Part shown: piece by piece, positions 24,186-32,627 of the stretch
How the letters are laid out: each line of letters begins with the position of its first letter
Position numbering within the stretch: position 1 is the first letter of the stretch
Assembly (NCBI GenBank): GCA_016210845.1
Contig: JACQTK010000084.1
Location: 1 to 46,899, forward strand
Reading direction: 5' to 3'
DNA from: Acidobacteriota bacterium
GTDB taxonomy: Bacteria; Acidobacteriota; Vicinamibacteria; Vicinamibacterales; UBA2999
Length of the DNA: 46,899 nucleotides
Notes under the pieces: generated by a model
What the model saw: only the letters and a program-made list of their open reading frames with translations
The model's database searches: none
Told to the model about the DNA's origin: nothing
Program-made: the position numbers and the translations under genes

Positions 24186-25691
24186 ATGCAAACAACGAGG
24201 GCCGCGACCGCGCTTGCCGCTTGTGTGGTGCATCTTGCCGTTCTCGGCTGCGCCAAGGCGCCTCCCGCCCTCCCGACTCCTCCCCTCCTCGACCCCATCC
24301 AGCAGCTGCGGGCCGACATCGGGGCCGCCACGCAGGCGCCTGGCGTGCAGCGCGCCGCCTGGGGCATTGTGGTGCACTCGCTCGACCGCAACGAGCGTCT
24401 GGTCGACCTGAATCCGCGCACGCTGCTCGTCCCCGCGTCGGTCGCCAAGCTGGTGGGCCTGGCCACCGCCGCCGACGCGGTGGGATGGGGCTACCGCTTC
24501 GAGACGACGGTTCGCGCGACGGGGCCGATCGTCGACGGCGCCCTGCAGGGCGACCTGCTCGTGGTCGGATCGGGCGATCCGTCGCTCGGCGGCCGCGGCG
24601 GCGACGATCTCTCCGTGTGGATTGACACGCTCAAGGGGCTCGGCCTGCGCCGCATCGAGGGGCGCGTCATCGGAGACGACGATGGCATCGAGGAGCCGCG
24701 GCCGCAGCTCGCGTGGGCGTGGGACGACCTCGGGTATACGTCGGGGGTCCTCTTCGGCGCGCTCAACGTCGCCGAGAACCGGATGGCCGTGACCGTCGCG
24801 CCCGGAGCGGTCCCGGGCGATCCCACCATGCTGACCGTGGAGGCGCACGCGGCGTCCCGGCCGCTCCACAACCGCAGCGTCACCGGCCCGGCGGACTCGC
24901 CTCAGCTGCTGTGGCCGGAACAGCGGCCGGCCGAACCGTTCCTCACGATCGCAGGATCGATCCCGGTGGGCGCCGCGCCCGCCCGGCTGGCCGTCTCGGC
25001 GGGGAACCCCACGTCCTGGTTCGCCAGCGTCTTGAGGCAGCGGCTGATTCAGGAAGGCATCGATGTCACAGGCGAGGCCATCGATGTCGACGAGCTGAGG
25101 CCGAAGCCGGACCGCGCGGCGACCGACCTGCTGTACACCTATCGATCGCCTCCGCTCGGCGCCATCGCCCAGCCGCTCCTCAAAGAGAGCCTCAACCTGT
25201 ACGGCGAGGCAGCCATGCGCCTCAACGCCGCGCCGGGCACGTTTCCCACCAACGATGCCGCCATCGACGGCATGCGCGAGCGCATGGACCGATGGGGGAT
25301 CCCGCGCGACGCGTGGCAGATCATCGATGGGTCGGGGTTGTCGCGGCGGAATGCCATCGCCCCCGAGACGCTGGTGGCGATCCTGCAACGCATGTACGAC
25401 CCTTCGAGCGCGTCTCCCTGGATGACGGGGCTGCCGGTGGCCGGCCGCGACGGCACGCTGGAGGGACGGATGGTGGGAACGCCCGCGGAGAACAACCTGC
25501 GCGCCAAGACGGGCACGATGTCGAACATCCGGACGCTGGCCGGCTACGTGCGCACGCGCGACGGCGAGACGCTGGCGTTCGCCGTCATGGCGGACAACTT
25601 CGAGGGGGCGGGCAGCGCCGCCGTGGAGGCGATCGATCGCATCGGCGTCCGGCTGGCCGAGTTCAGCCGGACGCGCCCACGGCAGCCGTAG
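24186..25691 (+). CDS. dacB: PBP4-type D-Ala-D-Ala carboxypeptidase/endopeptidase (peptidase S13)
   Basis: 501 residues, probable lipoprotein (HLAVLGC, Cys22). The three penicillin-binding motifs are present: SVAK with Ser85 and Lys88, SLN in LLKESLNLYGEA, and KTG in RAKTGTMS. Between the first two is a large insert of about 220 residues, as usual for class C PBPs. It trims or cleaves peptidoglycan stem peptides in the periplasm. It lies 23 nt after the DUF4340 gene and may be read with the Gld-like operon, suggesting an envelope role for that transporter. The TAG stop is formed by the GTAGAG flank of a palindromic repeat. Confidence 0.93.
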   Translation: MQTTRAATALAACVVHLAVLGCAKAPPALPTPPLLDPIQQLRADIGAATQAPGVQRAAWGIVVHSLDRNERLVDLNPRTLLVPASVAKLVGLATAADAVGWGYRFETTVRATGPIVDGALQGDLLVVGSGDPSLGGRGGDDLSVWIDTLKGLGLRRIEGRVIGDDDGIEEPRPQLAWAWDDLGYTSGVLFGALNVAENRMAVTVAPGAVPGDPTMLTVEAHAASRPLHNRSVTGPADSPQLLWPEQRPAEPFLTIAGSIPVGAAPARLAVSAGNPTSWFASVLRQRLIQEGIDVTGEAIDVDELRPKPDRAATDLLYTYRSPPLGAIAQPLLKESLNLYGEAAMRLNAAPGTFPTNDAAIDGMRERMDRWGIPRDAWQIIDGSGLSRRNAIAPETLVAILQRMYDPSSASPWMTGLPVAGRDGTLEGRMVGTPAENNLRAKTGTMSNIRTLAGYVRTRDGETLAFAVMADNFEGAGSAAVEAIDRIGVRLAEFSRTRPRQP

Positions 25692-25712
25692 AGGCGGACC
25701 TTCAGGTCCGCC
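25687..25712. repeat. Palindromic repeat at the dacB stop codon
   Basis: CGTAGA then GGCGGACC-TTCA-GGTCCGCC (25693-25712). The TAG within the flank is the dacB stop. Confidence 0.8.
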
Positions 25713-25789
25713 GGGCACGGCCGGCTTTCAGTCGGAGCGCAACCGCGGCCGGCTGCATTCGCTCCGCCCTCCCGGTCGGACGCCGTGGA

Positions 25790-25870
25790 AAACGGCGCTC
25801 TCCGCAAGGGATTCGGCGACCCGCGCTGGGTCCCCAACCCAGCGCGGCAGTCACGCTTCGAGCGCCGTTT
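25790..25870. other. Nested inverted-repeat structure between dacB and the restriction gene
   Basis: The outer arms are AAACGGCGCTC (25790-25800) and GAGCGCCGTTT (25860-25870), perfect over 11 bp. The inner hairpin is CCGCGCTGGGT, 5-nt loop, ACCCAGCGCGG (25821-25847), also 11 bp. It lies between convergent genes and may be a terminator, a structured RNA or a mobile remnant. It does not fit the integron attC core motifs. I see no ORF in 25692-25952. Confidence 0.5.
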
Positions 25871-25952
25871 ACTCCTGTGCTGATCACGGCGCCGACAGGT
25901 CGGGCTTCCGCGAACCGCACCCGGCCGCGGACCGCAGCGCGGAGACGCGCGG

Positions 25953-27047
25953 CTATCGCGGGAACAAGGCCCGTCGTCTCTGAGTGGTACTCGTCGTTGC
26001 GAGATGACAGAGAAGAAACGTCGGTTCCGAGACGAACCACGCAAAGCTGCTGGCCGCAAGCGTTGCGACCGTGGCCCTGAAGACGGCCCGCGACCGGTCC
26101 ACGTACGCCGTGACGAAGGCAATGTCCTTCGGCCGAAACCGGGTCGAGTCAATCAGACGACGTAATTCTTCGACGCGGGCATCGGTCATCGCCCCACCGG
26201 TTTCCACGACTTCGACGAACACAATTCGCGGTCTCTGAGGCCCCAGGTCGACCAAAACGACATCAGGCAAGACACGAGCAACATCAATAGACAAGCCCAC
26301 CCTTCGAGCCACCTCGTCGTCACGCTGAACGACCTTCCTGCTGCTCTCGCTCAACCACACCACTGCGGGATTCTCGAGGAACTCTCGTGCGAACACCTCG
26401 ATCACGGCCTTAGCAATAATCGAGCTCTGCCCAGATGACAGCCTTCGGCCTTCACCATTCGGGAAGGTCACGGTAACCGCCTGGCCAGCTCCCGACAGCC
26501 GCTCGCGCAAGAGAAGGACGCGCGTCAGCGCGGCTGGGTTCAGATGTCTGCGCTGCCAAGTCTGGATCGCACGCGCAAGGGATGCTCCGTCCAAACTCGG
26601 ATCGAACAGGCGAGCGAAGTTGCGCCTGAGTGCGTAACGTGGCTTGCTGGACGTCGAGGCCAGCTCGGGGGAGTCGACAGCGGCATCTACCGCGAGGAGA
26701 CCGCTCCGGAGCGTCTCATCTCGAATCGGCTCTCGTGTGGTGTCGGCGTACCACGGCCGACCCAAGGATCGGTAGCCCGGCTTCATCACCTCGAAGCCAT
26801 ACTTCACACGTTCACCGTCCTGCGACAGACGGGCCTGGTCATCACTCATCCTGTACACGTGCTTGGGAGCTGCCCGTCTGGGGCTGCCTTCCACCGCGCC
26901 GATGTACAGCATTGCAAACACGGTCCTCGCGGCGAGGTCTCGAATCAGGTACTGACGTTGAGGAAGGCCCTCCGGAAAGACCAGACGCAGGCGCTGTGCA
27001 ACCGTTTCGACCGACGGTAGTCGAGGAAGGCGCTGCGAGTCAGCCAT
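25953..27047 (-). CDS. Type II restriction endonuclease, BsuBI/PstI family
   Basis: 364 residues from ATG 27047, which overlaps the methyltransferase stop by 8 bases; a longer frame to 27113 is less likely. The N-terminal half is helical. The C-terminal half carries the family pattern NPAVVWLSESSRKVV, then LPDVVLVDLGP and VFVEVVETGG (Asp262 and Glu279 region), a PD-(D/E)xK-like nuclease core. Family members cut CTGCAG; the specificity here is inferred only. It works with the methylase upstream as a restriction-modification pair. CTGCAG occurs many times in the window (for example near 2120 and 9285), as expected if the host methylates it. Confidence 0.85.
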   Translation of the reverse strand: MADSQRLPRLPSVETVAQRLRLVFPEGLPQRQYLIRDLAARTVFAMLYIGAVEGSPRRAAPKHVYRMSDDQARLSQDGERVKYGFEVMKPGYRSLGRPWYADTTREPIRDETLRSGLLAVDAAVDSPELASTSSKPRYALRRNFARLFDPSLDGASLARAIQTWQRRHLNPAALTRVLLLRERLSGAGQAVTVTFPNGEGRRLSSGQSSIIAKAVIEVFAREFLENPAVVWLSESSRKVVQRDDEVARRVGLSIDVARVLPDVVLVDLGPQRPRIVFVEVVETGGAMTDARVEELRRLIDSTRFRPKDIAFVTAYVDRSRAVFRATVATLAASSFAWFVSEPTFLLCHLATTSTTQRRRALFPR

Positions 27048-28836
27048 CGGCCAGCCCGCACAATCGGGCACATTCGAAGTCCATCGCCGCTCGGTCGGCG
27101 CCCGCCACGACAAGCGCAGTCAGAGCGCCGAGGAGATCCGGATCCGGGAGTGGCAGGCTCTCGAGCTCGTACGCCGACACGGCCACACTGCCGCTGATGC
27201 ACCTAAACGCCTCGTCAGCACAGGCGCTGTTCAAGTAGGCGGCCACGATTTCCGGCTCCACGAGCTTCAGCATTCCTAGGGGGCGGACCATGTTCACGTG
27301 GTTCTCGACGATGACGGCACCATGCTTCCTCACGAACGCGTCCGGCAGGGTCGCCGCCACGAGCCGTCTGGTCTGCTCCTTCGCGGTCGTGCGCTGAACC
27401 AGAACAGACGGCTCACGAACCAGCAGCCATTCCTCTCCCTTGCGCGGCTGGAGGTACGGGCGGTGGTTCTTCTTGTCCGCTCGAAAAGAGAAGGCACCGT
27501 TGGCGGTAATCGCCTCGGCCCATACGACCGGATACAGTCCTTGACCCGGCCCGTCCTTGAACTGCCGCTTGTGGCGGTTCCACACCAACGGCCCGGTGCT
27601 GACGGCGTACCCCCAGTCCCTCAGCCGGTGCCTCATGCGGCCGAGCACCGCGATCATCTTCCGCTGACCTCTGGAGCGCGGCAGCAACCAGGGCCCCCCT
27701 CGTGCATCGCACACTGCCACCTCGCCCACGTGTGTCACGGCGAGCGGACCTGAGCCGTGTGGCGCGATAGCCGCGATCGATACCCGGGTCGATGTTTTCC
27801 CCTTGCGGTACGTCGCGAGGAGGGTCTCCTGAAGAACGTCTTCGAACACACCTTTCCGCGCCGTCACGAAATCGATCGAGGCGGGCCTCGCCTCCTCGAT
27901 CAACAACCGACGGAGGTTCTTGAAGTACTCGCCGGCCAGAAAACTGGTGGGAGTCACATATGCGATGACGCCGTTCTCGGAGGCGAGTCGAATACCCAGG
28001 TCCGTGAACAGTCCATAGAGGTTCGCGTGGCCATACAGACTGCGCCGATACCGCAACCGCAGCCCTGGGGTCAGCGTTGTACGACAGTAGGGCGGATTGC
28101 CAATAACCAGGTCGAACGGGCGCACCTGATCGTCGACTCGGAGGGAGTCGCACACCGTGACCAACACCGGCATTCGACGGCGGGCTTCGTGGCACACGCG
28201 CCACATAACCGCATCAAGACAGACTTGAGACAACCACGCCGCAAACGGATCGAGCTCGAATCCCCTCAACCGAGCGGACACACTGTCCACAATCGCCGTC
28301 GGACTGGCACCACGCAGGTCGTCGAGCATGCGCAGGGCCACAGGTGCGAGAAACGCTCCGCCACCACAGGCCGGATCCACGACTCGACACGTGCGCCAAT
28401 CGACCCCTGCCGATGTCGCCTGATCGATCAGCCGGCGCGCGGGCTCGGGCGGGGTGTAGTACACCCCGAGCCGGGCGCGGTAGTGGTCCGGCAACATCGA
28501 CGTGTACACCCGCCCAAAGTAGTACGCCGCCTCCAGCGGTGCCAGCTCGGCAGCCAGCTGTCCCAAGGACCGCGCCTTGTCTCTCAAGGCCGGCGTCAGC
28601 TCTGGAAATCGAATCGGCTGGAAGAGATCGCGAAGAGGTGTGTGCACTCGCCCTGGCACGACACGCTGCCAATGCGCCGCGACCATGAAGGCGCAAAACG
28701 CCCGCGCTGCGCCGAGACGGCGCGATGAAGGAAGGGCGAGGGCAAACGATCGGGCAGCTGCTCTGCCACTCGCGAGTGCGTCCGCAGTGTCGAACAGCTC
28801 CGACGAGCTGGGCTGTGGGTAGACCGCCGTTGCCAC
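27040..28836 (-). CDS. N6-adenine DNA methyltransferase of the BsuBI/PstI-type system
   Basis: 598 residues. The S-adenosylmethionine motif is VVDPACGGGAFL (154-163 region) and the catalytic motif is GNPPY (NPPY 247-250), the order of gamma-class amino-methylases. The C-terminal half (about 370-590) is the target-recognition part, with VENHVNMVRPL and a final ELESLPLPDPDLL segment like Eco57I/PstI-type enzymes. It protects host DNA from the coupled nuclease. The start is GTG at 28836, with TATAAT 11-16 bases upstream. By eye the pair is less GC-biased and uses more A/T-ending codons than its neighbours, which fits horizontal transfer. Confidence 0.9.
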   Translation of the reverse strand: MATAVYPQPSSSELFDTADALASGRAAARSFALALPSSRRLGAARAFCAFMVAAHWQRVVPGRVHTPLRDLFQPIRFPELTPALRDKARSLGQLAAELAPLEAAYYFGRVYTSMLPDHYRARLGVYYTPPEPARRLIDQATSAGVDWRTCRVVDPACGGGAFLAPVALRMLDDLRGASPTAIVDSVSARLRGFELDPFAAWLSQVCLDAVMWRVCHEARRRMPVLVTVCDSLRVDDQVRPFDLVIGNPPYCRTTLTPGLRLRYRRSLYGHANLYGLFTDLGIRLASENGVIAYVTPTSFLAGEYFKNLRRLLIEEARPASIDFVTARKGVFEDVLQETLLATYRKGKTSTRVSIAAIAPHGSGPLAVTHVGEVAVCDARGGPWLLPRSRGQRKMIAVLGRMRHRLRDWGYAVSTGPLVWNRHKRQFKDGPGQGLYPVVWAEAITANGAFSFRADKKNHRPYLQPRKGEEWLLVREPSVLVQRTTAKEQTRRLVAATLPDAFVRKHGAVIVENHVNMVRPLGMLKLVEPEIVAAYLNSACADEAFRCISGSVAVSAYELESLPLPDPDLLGALTALVVAGADRAAMDFECARLCGLADG

Positions 28837-28846
28837 GAGTGGAACG

Positions 28847-28852
28847 ATTATA
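28847..28852 (-). promoter_or_regulatory. -10 box (TATAAT) of the restriction-modification operon
   Basis: The perfect hexamer on the minus strand would start transcription about 4 nt before the GTG at 28836. The palindromic repeat at 28861 occupies the place of a -35 box. Confidence 0.45.
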
Positions 28853-28860
28853 AGGTCTGG

Positions 28861-28887
28861 AGGCGGACCTGAAGGTCCGCCTCTACG
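28861..28887. repeat. Palindromic repeat between the methyltransferase and alaX
   Basis: AGGCGGACC-TGAA-GGTCCGCCT (28861-28882) followed by CTACG. The alaX stop codon TAG (28885-28883 on the minus strand) is part of the flank. Confidence 0.8.
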
Positions 28888-30073
28888 ACGGTTGCAGGCT
28901 CGCCTCGAGCAGCTCCCGTGCGGCGGCGGCGATCTCCTGCACAGATCCGGTCAGGCCGCCGCCTTGCGCGAGGTCGGGCTTGCCCCCGCCGCGGCCGCCG
29001 AAGCGGTCCGTGAGCTGACGCAGTACGGCGTTGGCATCCAGGGTGACGTCGGTCGATCGCGCCACGACGATCGATGCCGATGTCAGCGCGACGATGGCTG
29101 CGCGGCCTCGCATGGCTGCAGCGGCGGCGATCGCCTTGAGACCGGCGGCATCCCACCCATCGAGCACGGCCACCACGGCGCGGACGCCGCCGACCTCCGC
29201 CGCCTCCGCCACGAGCCGCGCCGCCTCGTGGCCCGCGAGCGTCTCCTGGAGGCGCTTGAGCGTCTTGCGCAGCTCCTTCCCCTCGGCCTGCGTGCGCTCC
29301 ACGGCGGCCGGCAGCTCGCCTGGCAGCACCGACAGCGCCCGCACGCTGCCGGCCACCGCGTCTCGGTAGAGTCGAAGCGCGCGCAGCGCGCGGCCCCCGC
29401 ACACGAAGCTCACCCTGGATCCGCCGCGAAACCGCTCCGATCCGAGCACCGCCACGACGCCCACGGCGCCCGTCCGCGAGACGTGTGTGCCGCCGCACGC
29501 CGAGAGGTCGAAGCCTTCGACCTCGATCAGCCGCAGCGTGCCGCCGCGCACGGGCTCCTTGCGCAGCGCCAGCGCGGCAGCTTCGTCGGCCGACACGAAG
29601 CGGATCGAGACGGGCCGATCCTGCCAGACGACGCCGTTGGCCTCGTCTACGGCGCGCTCGACGTCGGTCGCCGACGCCTCGCGCGCCAGGTCGATCGTCG
29701 AGTGATCCACGCCCATGTGAAAGCTCGTGGTGCGGTTCTCGAACAGGCGGTCGAACGCCGCCGACAGCAGATGCTGCCCCGTGTGCTGCTGCATGTGGTC
29801 GAAGCGGCGCGGCCAGTCGATCGAGCCCGTGACGGACGCGCCGTCGGCCAGCGGCGCCGACAGGACGTGGACGAGATCGTCCTCGACCTCGATCGTCTCG
29901 GTGACCTCTGCCCCGCCCAGACGGCCGGTATCGAAGGGCTGGCCGCCCGACGTCGGGTAGAACGCCGTGCGATCGAGCGTCACGGCCGGCCGCCCTTCGT
30001 GCTGGAAGGCCCGCGTCACCACGGCGTCGAACGTCCGGCAGTCGGGCTCTGTGTAGTAGATCCGGTGCGTCAT
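28883..30073 (-). CDS. alaX: AlaX-type alanyl-tRNA editing protein with DHHA1 domain
   Basis: 396 residues. It matches the editing half of alanyl-tRNA synthetase: an N-terminal barrel (TRAFYPTSGGQPFDTG-like segment, residues 36-50), the zinc-binding editing site HTGQH (His97, His101), and ACGGTHV (Cys192, His196). A helical linker and a DHHA1 domain ending in GGGKPDLAQGGG follow. It hydrolyses mischarged Ser- or Gly-tRNA(Ala). The catalytic aminoacylation domain is absent, so this is the long AlaX form and not AlaRS. ATG at 30073 overlaps the sensor kinase stop by 4 bases. The stop lies in a palindromic repeat. Confidence 0.92.
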   Translation of the reverse strand: MTHRIYYTEPDCRTFDAVVTRAFQHEGRPAVTLDRTAFYPTSGGQPFDTGRLGGAEVTETIEVEDDLVHVLSAPLADGASVTGSIDWPRRFDHMQQHTGQHLLSAAFDRLFENRTTSFHMGVDHSTIDLAREASATDVERAVDEANGVVWQDRPVSIRFVSADEAAALALRKEPVRGGTLRLIEVEGFDLSACGGTHVSRTGAVGVVAVLGSERFRGGSRVSFVCGGRALRALRLYRDAVAGSVRALSVLPGELPAAVERTQAEGKELRKTLKRLQETLAGHEAARLVAEAAEVGGVRAVVAVLDGWDAAGLKAIAAAAAMRGRAAIVALTSASIVVARSTDVTLDANAVLRQLTDRFGGRGGGKPDLAQGGGLTGSVQEIAAAARELLEASLQPS

Positions 30074-31905
30074 GCGGGGGCCGCGGGCAGATCGACGTAG
30101 AAGACCGCGCCGCCGGCCGGGGCGCTCCGGTAGCCGATGCGGCCGCCGAGCGAGTCGATGATCCCGTAGCTCACCGAGAGGCCCAATCCGGTTCCCTGGC
30201 CCACCGGCTTCGTGGTGAAGAAGGGCTGGAAGAGCTTCGGTTCGTGCTCGGGCGGCACGCCCGGGCCGGTATCCTCCACCTCGAGCACGACGCGGTTCCC
30301 CTCGTCGCGCGTCCGCACCGTAATCCGGCCGGGCTGGCGCTTCGACATGACGATGGCCTGCTCCGCATTGACGACGAAGTTGAGCACGACCTGCTGCAGC
30401 TCCGCGAGCACCGCCAGCACCGGCTGTCGGGAGTGGTCCTCGAGGCGCAGCTCGATGCTCTCGGTCTCGAGCCGCCGCTGGCGCAGCTCCACCACCGACA
30501 CGACGACGTCGGTCAGCCGGACGGGCGCCGCCTGACCCGTCTGCTGCCGCGCGAAGAGCGCGAGGTTGCGGATGATCCCGCACGCGCGCGCGCTCTCCTT
30601 CTGTATCAGCCGAAGGTCGCCCTTGACGGCCTCGGGGACGTCGCCTTGCATCTGCAGCAGCTCCGCGAAGCCGAGGATCGCCTGGAGCGGGTTGTTGATC
30701 TCGTGCGCGACGCCCGACACGAGCTGCCCGACCGCGGCGAGCCGCTCCTGCCGGATGACCTGCCGCTGCAGCGACTGCAGCTCCTGCCGCACGCCGCGCT
30801 CCTCGGCCATCTGCGCGTCGAGCGCGGCGCGCGTCTCGTTGAAGCGCAGCAGCATCTGGCCGAAGGCATCCTGCAGCTCCGCGAACTCGCGCGTCGCCAT
30901 CGGCTTCCGCTCGACCGGAGCGAAGTCGCCGCCGGCGATTCGCTGCGCCGCCGCGTCGAGATGACTGACGGACTGCCCGAGCCGCTGTGACAGCACGAGC
31001 GCCACCACCAGCCATCCGACCAGGCCGAGCCCGAACACCGTGAAGCTGCGCGTCGACCACGCCATCGTCCGGTCGAGCGCGGCGGCGATCGGCACGCCAA
31101 CGGTCAGCGTCCAGGGCGTGCCCTCGATCGGCACGTCGACATAGGTGCGCCGCACGCCGTCGAGCGAGGTGCGCTCTTCGCTGCGCGGCTGGGGCGAGGG
31201 TGGAATCACATACCCCACGCGGCCGATGTAGCGGTCCGGATCGAGGTTGCGCGAGAGAATGCGGCCCTCGCGGTCGCTGATGCTGACCACGGAACCCTGC
31301 GGGAGCGGAAGCGAGGCGAAGGTGTTCTGGAGCGCCTGAAGGCTGACGAGGAACCCGATGGCGGCGACGATGCTGCGGTCTTCATCGATCACCGGATACG
31401 CAATGACCACGTAGCGCAGGGCGCTGGACGGATCGCTCTGCATGGAGCTGATGACGCGCTTGCCCGTGGTGAACACGGCCCGCCAATCGTCCTCGCGCGG
31501 CACGGCGCCCACCGACTGGTCGGCCCGCACCACATCACCCTGCCGGCCGCTCCGCAGCGCCACGTTCAGCACCACGCCCGGGCGCTGAGCGAGCAGCCGA
31601 CGCAGAACCTGTCGCCGCTCGTCGGGATTCAGGGCTTCGAGCACCCGGGCGTTGCCGATGTTCTCGACGAGCCGGTTGAGGCCCGTGACCTCGCGGCCCA
31701 GATAGGCGGCCGTCGTGAGCGCGGTCACCTCCGTCTGGTTGCGCAGGTCCGCGACGCGCTCGCGATACGTGGCGAGGCCCGCCCACACGGCGGCCGCGAA
31801 CACCGGCACGAGCAGCAGGAGGATGAAGACGAAGAGCTGCCGCCGGAGGGGCTGGGCTCGAAGGGAACGCATGAAAGCGGGCGAAATGTTAGCAGGGATC
31901 CTCAT
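30070..31905 (-). CDS. Sensor histidine kinase (dCache-like, HAMP, HisKA, HATPase)
   Basis: 611 residues. TM1 (about 22-45), an extracytoplasmic double-Cache-like sensor (50-280), TM2 (about 288-306), HAMP (307-360, RIAGGDF) and a coiled coil follow in order. HisKA is AAVGQLVSGVAHEINNPLQ with His401. HATPase has NFVVNAEQAI, EDTGPGVP and GTGLGLSVSYG. It senses a small extracellular molecule, probably an organic acid or amino acid if the Cache assignment holds. No response regulator is adjacent. It lies between queC (2 nt upstream) and alaX (4-nt overlap) in one unit, an unusual pairing of signalling with tRNA-quality genes. A second Met (31872) is an alternative start. Confidence 0.9.
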   Translation of the reverse strand: MRIPANISPAFMRSLRAQPLRRQLFVFILLLLVPVFAAAVWAGLATYRERVADLRNQTEVTALTTAAYLGREVTGLNRLVENIGNARVLEALNPDERRQVLRRLLAQRPGVVLNVALRSGRQGDVVRADQSVGAVPREDDWRAVFTTGKRVISSMQSDPSSALRYVVIAYPVIDEDRSIVAAIGFLVSLQALQNTFASLPLPQGSVVSISDREGRILSRNLDPDRYIGRVGYVIPPSPQPRSEERTSLDGVRRTYVDVPIEGTPWTLTVGVPIAAALDRTMAWSTRSFTVFGLGLVGWLVVALVLSQRLGQSVSHLDAAAQRIAGGDFAPVERKPMATREFAELQDAFGQMLLRFNETRAALDAQMAEERGVRQELQSLQRQVIRQERLAAVGQLVSGVAHEINNPLQAILGFAELLQMQGDVPEAVKGDLRLIQKESARACGIIRNLALFARQQTGQAAPVRLTDVVVSVVELRQRRLETESIELRLEDHSRQPVLAVLAELQQVVLNFVVNAEQAIVMSKRQPGRITVRTRDEGNRVVLEVEDTGPGVPPEHEPKLFQPFFTTKPVGQGTGLGLSVSYGIIDSLGGRIGYRSAPAGGAVFYVDLPAAPA

Positions 31906-31907
31906 GC

Positions 31908-32627
31908 TTATCGGCTCAGCAGGGGATCGGCTGCACGAGCCTGTGCAAACCCCGCGGCGCGCAGGGCGCAGCTGTCGCAGCGCCCGCAGGGACGGCCATC
32001 GGGGGCCGGATCGTAGCAGCTATGGGTGAGTCCGTAATCGAGGCCGAGCGCGAGCCCCGTGCGAATGATCTCGGCCTTGGTCATCTGGAGCAGCGGGGCG
32101 TGAATCCGGAAGGCGCCGCCCTGCACACCCCGTGCCGTGGCGAGGGATGCCAATCGCTCGAACGCGGCCAGGAACTCGGGACGGCAGTCGGGATAGCCCG
32201 AGTAGTCGAGCACGTTCACACCGATGAAGACGTCCTCCGCGGCCAGCACCTCCGCCCAGGCCATGGCGAGCGCCAGGAACACGGTGTTGCGGGCGGGCAC
32301 GTAGGTCGAGGGAATCTCGCGCGCGTCGAGCGGGCGATCCTTCGGCACCGGCTGGCCGCCAGTCAACGAAGAGCCGCCGAAGACGGAAAGGTCGACGTCG
32401 AGCTCGAGATGCCGCGCCACCTGCAGCGCCTCCGCCACCGCGCGGGCCGACCGAAGCTCGTGCGCGTGACGCTGGCCGTAGCGCAGCGTCAGCGCGAACA
32501 ACCGGTACCCGTGCGACCGCGCGATGGCCGCCGCCGTGTACGAATCGAGGCCGCCGCTCAGCAGGACGACAGCGTCACCCCTCGACCCTGCTCGGGGTGA
32601 CCCTGAGTTCGTCGAAGGGTCAGACAC
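31908..32627 (-). CDS. queC: 7-cyano-7-deazaguanine (preQ0) synthase
   Basis: 239 residues. QueC converts 7-carboxy-7-deazaguanine to preQ0 with ATP and ammonia, for queuosine tRNA modification or related 7-deazaguanine DNA modification. The PP-loop is [10 protein letters not shown], and the C-terminal zinc ligands are in [21 protein letters not shown] at 32627, overlapping queE by 8 bases, is the only good start before the PP-loop. The first 17 or so residues are then encoded by the GGGTCA-type inverted repeat, where normal QueC starts directly at the PP-loop strand. The longer open frame upstream is queE in another frame. Confidence 0.92.
   Translation of the reverse strand: MSDPSTNSGSPRAGSRGDAVVLLSGGLDSYTAAAIARSHGYRLFALTLRYGQRHAHELRSARAVAEALQVARHLELDVDLSVFGGSSLTGGQPVPKDRPLDAREIPSTYVPARNTVFLALAMAWAEVLAAEDVFIGVNVLDYSGYPDCRPEFLAAFERLASLATARGVQGGAFRIHAPLLQMTKAEIIRTGLALGLDYGLTHSCYDPAPDGRPCGRCDSCALRAAGFAQARAADPLLSR
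32574..32622. repeat. Inverted repeat (TGACCCT...AGGGTCA) at the queE/queC junction
   Basis: TGACCCT (32598-32604) and AGGGTCA (32616-32622) enclose GAGTTCGTCGA. GTCACCC (32574-32580) also pairs with GGGTGAC (32595-32601). It is translated as the N-terminus of QueC. Confidence 0.7.

Noticed and set aside
25790-25870. Integron attC site
   Set aside because: The outer arms do not fit the RYYYAAC/GTTRRRY cores and no integrase or cassette is near.
28883-30073. Alanyl-tRNA synthetase fragment (pseudogene)
   Set aside because: Starts cleanly at the editing domain with ATG overlapping the upstream stop and has all editing residues, as in stand-alone AlaX.
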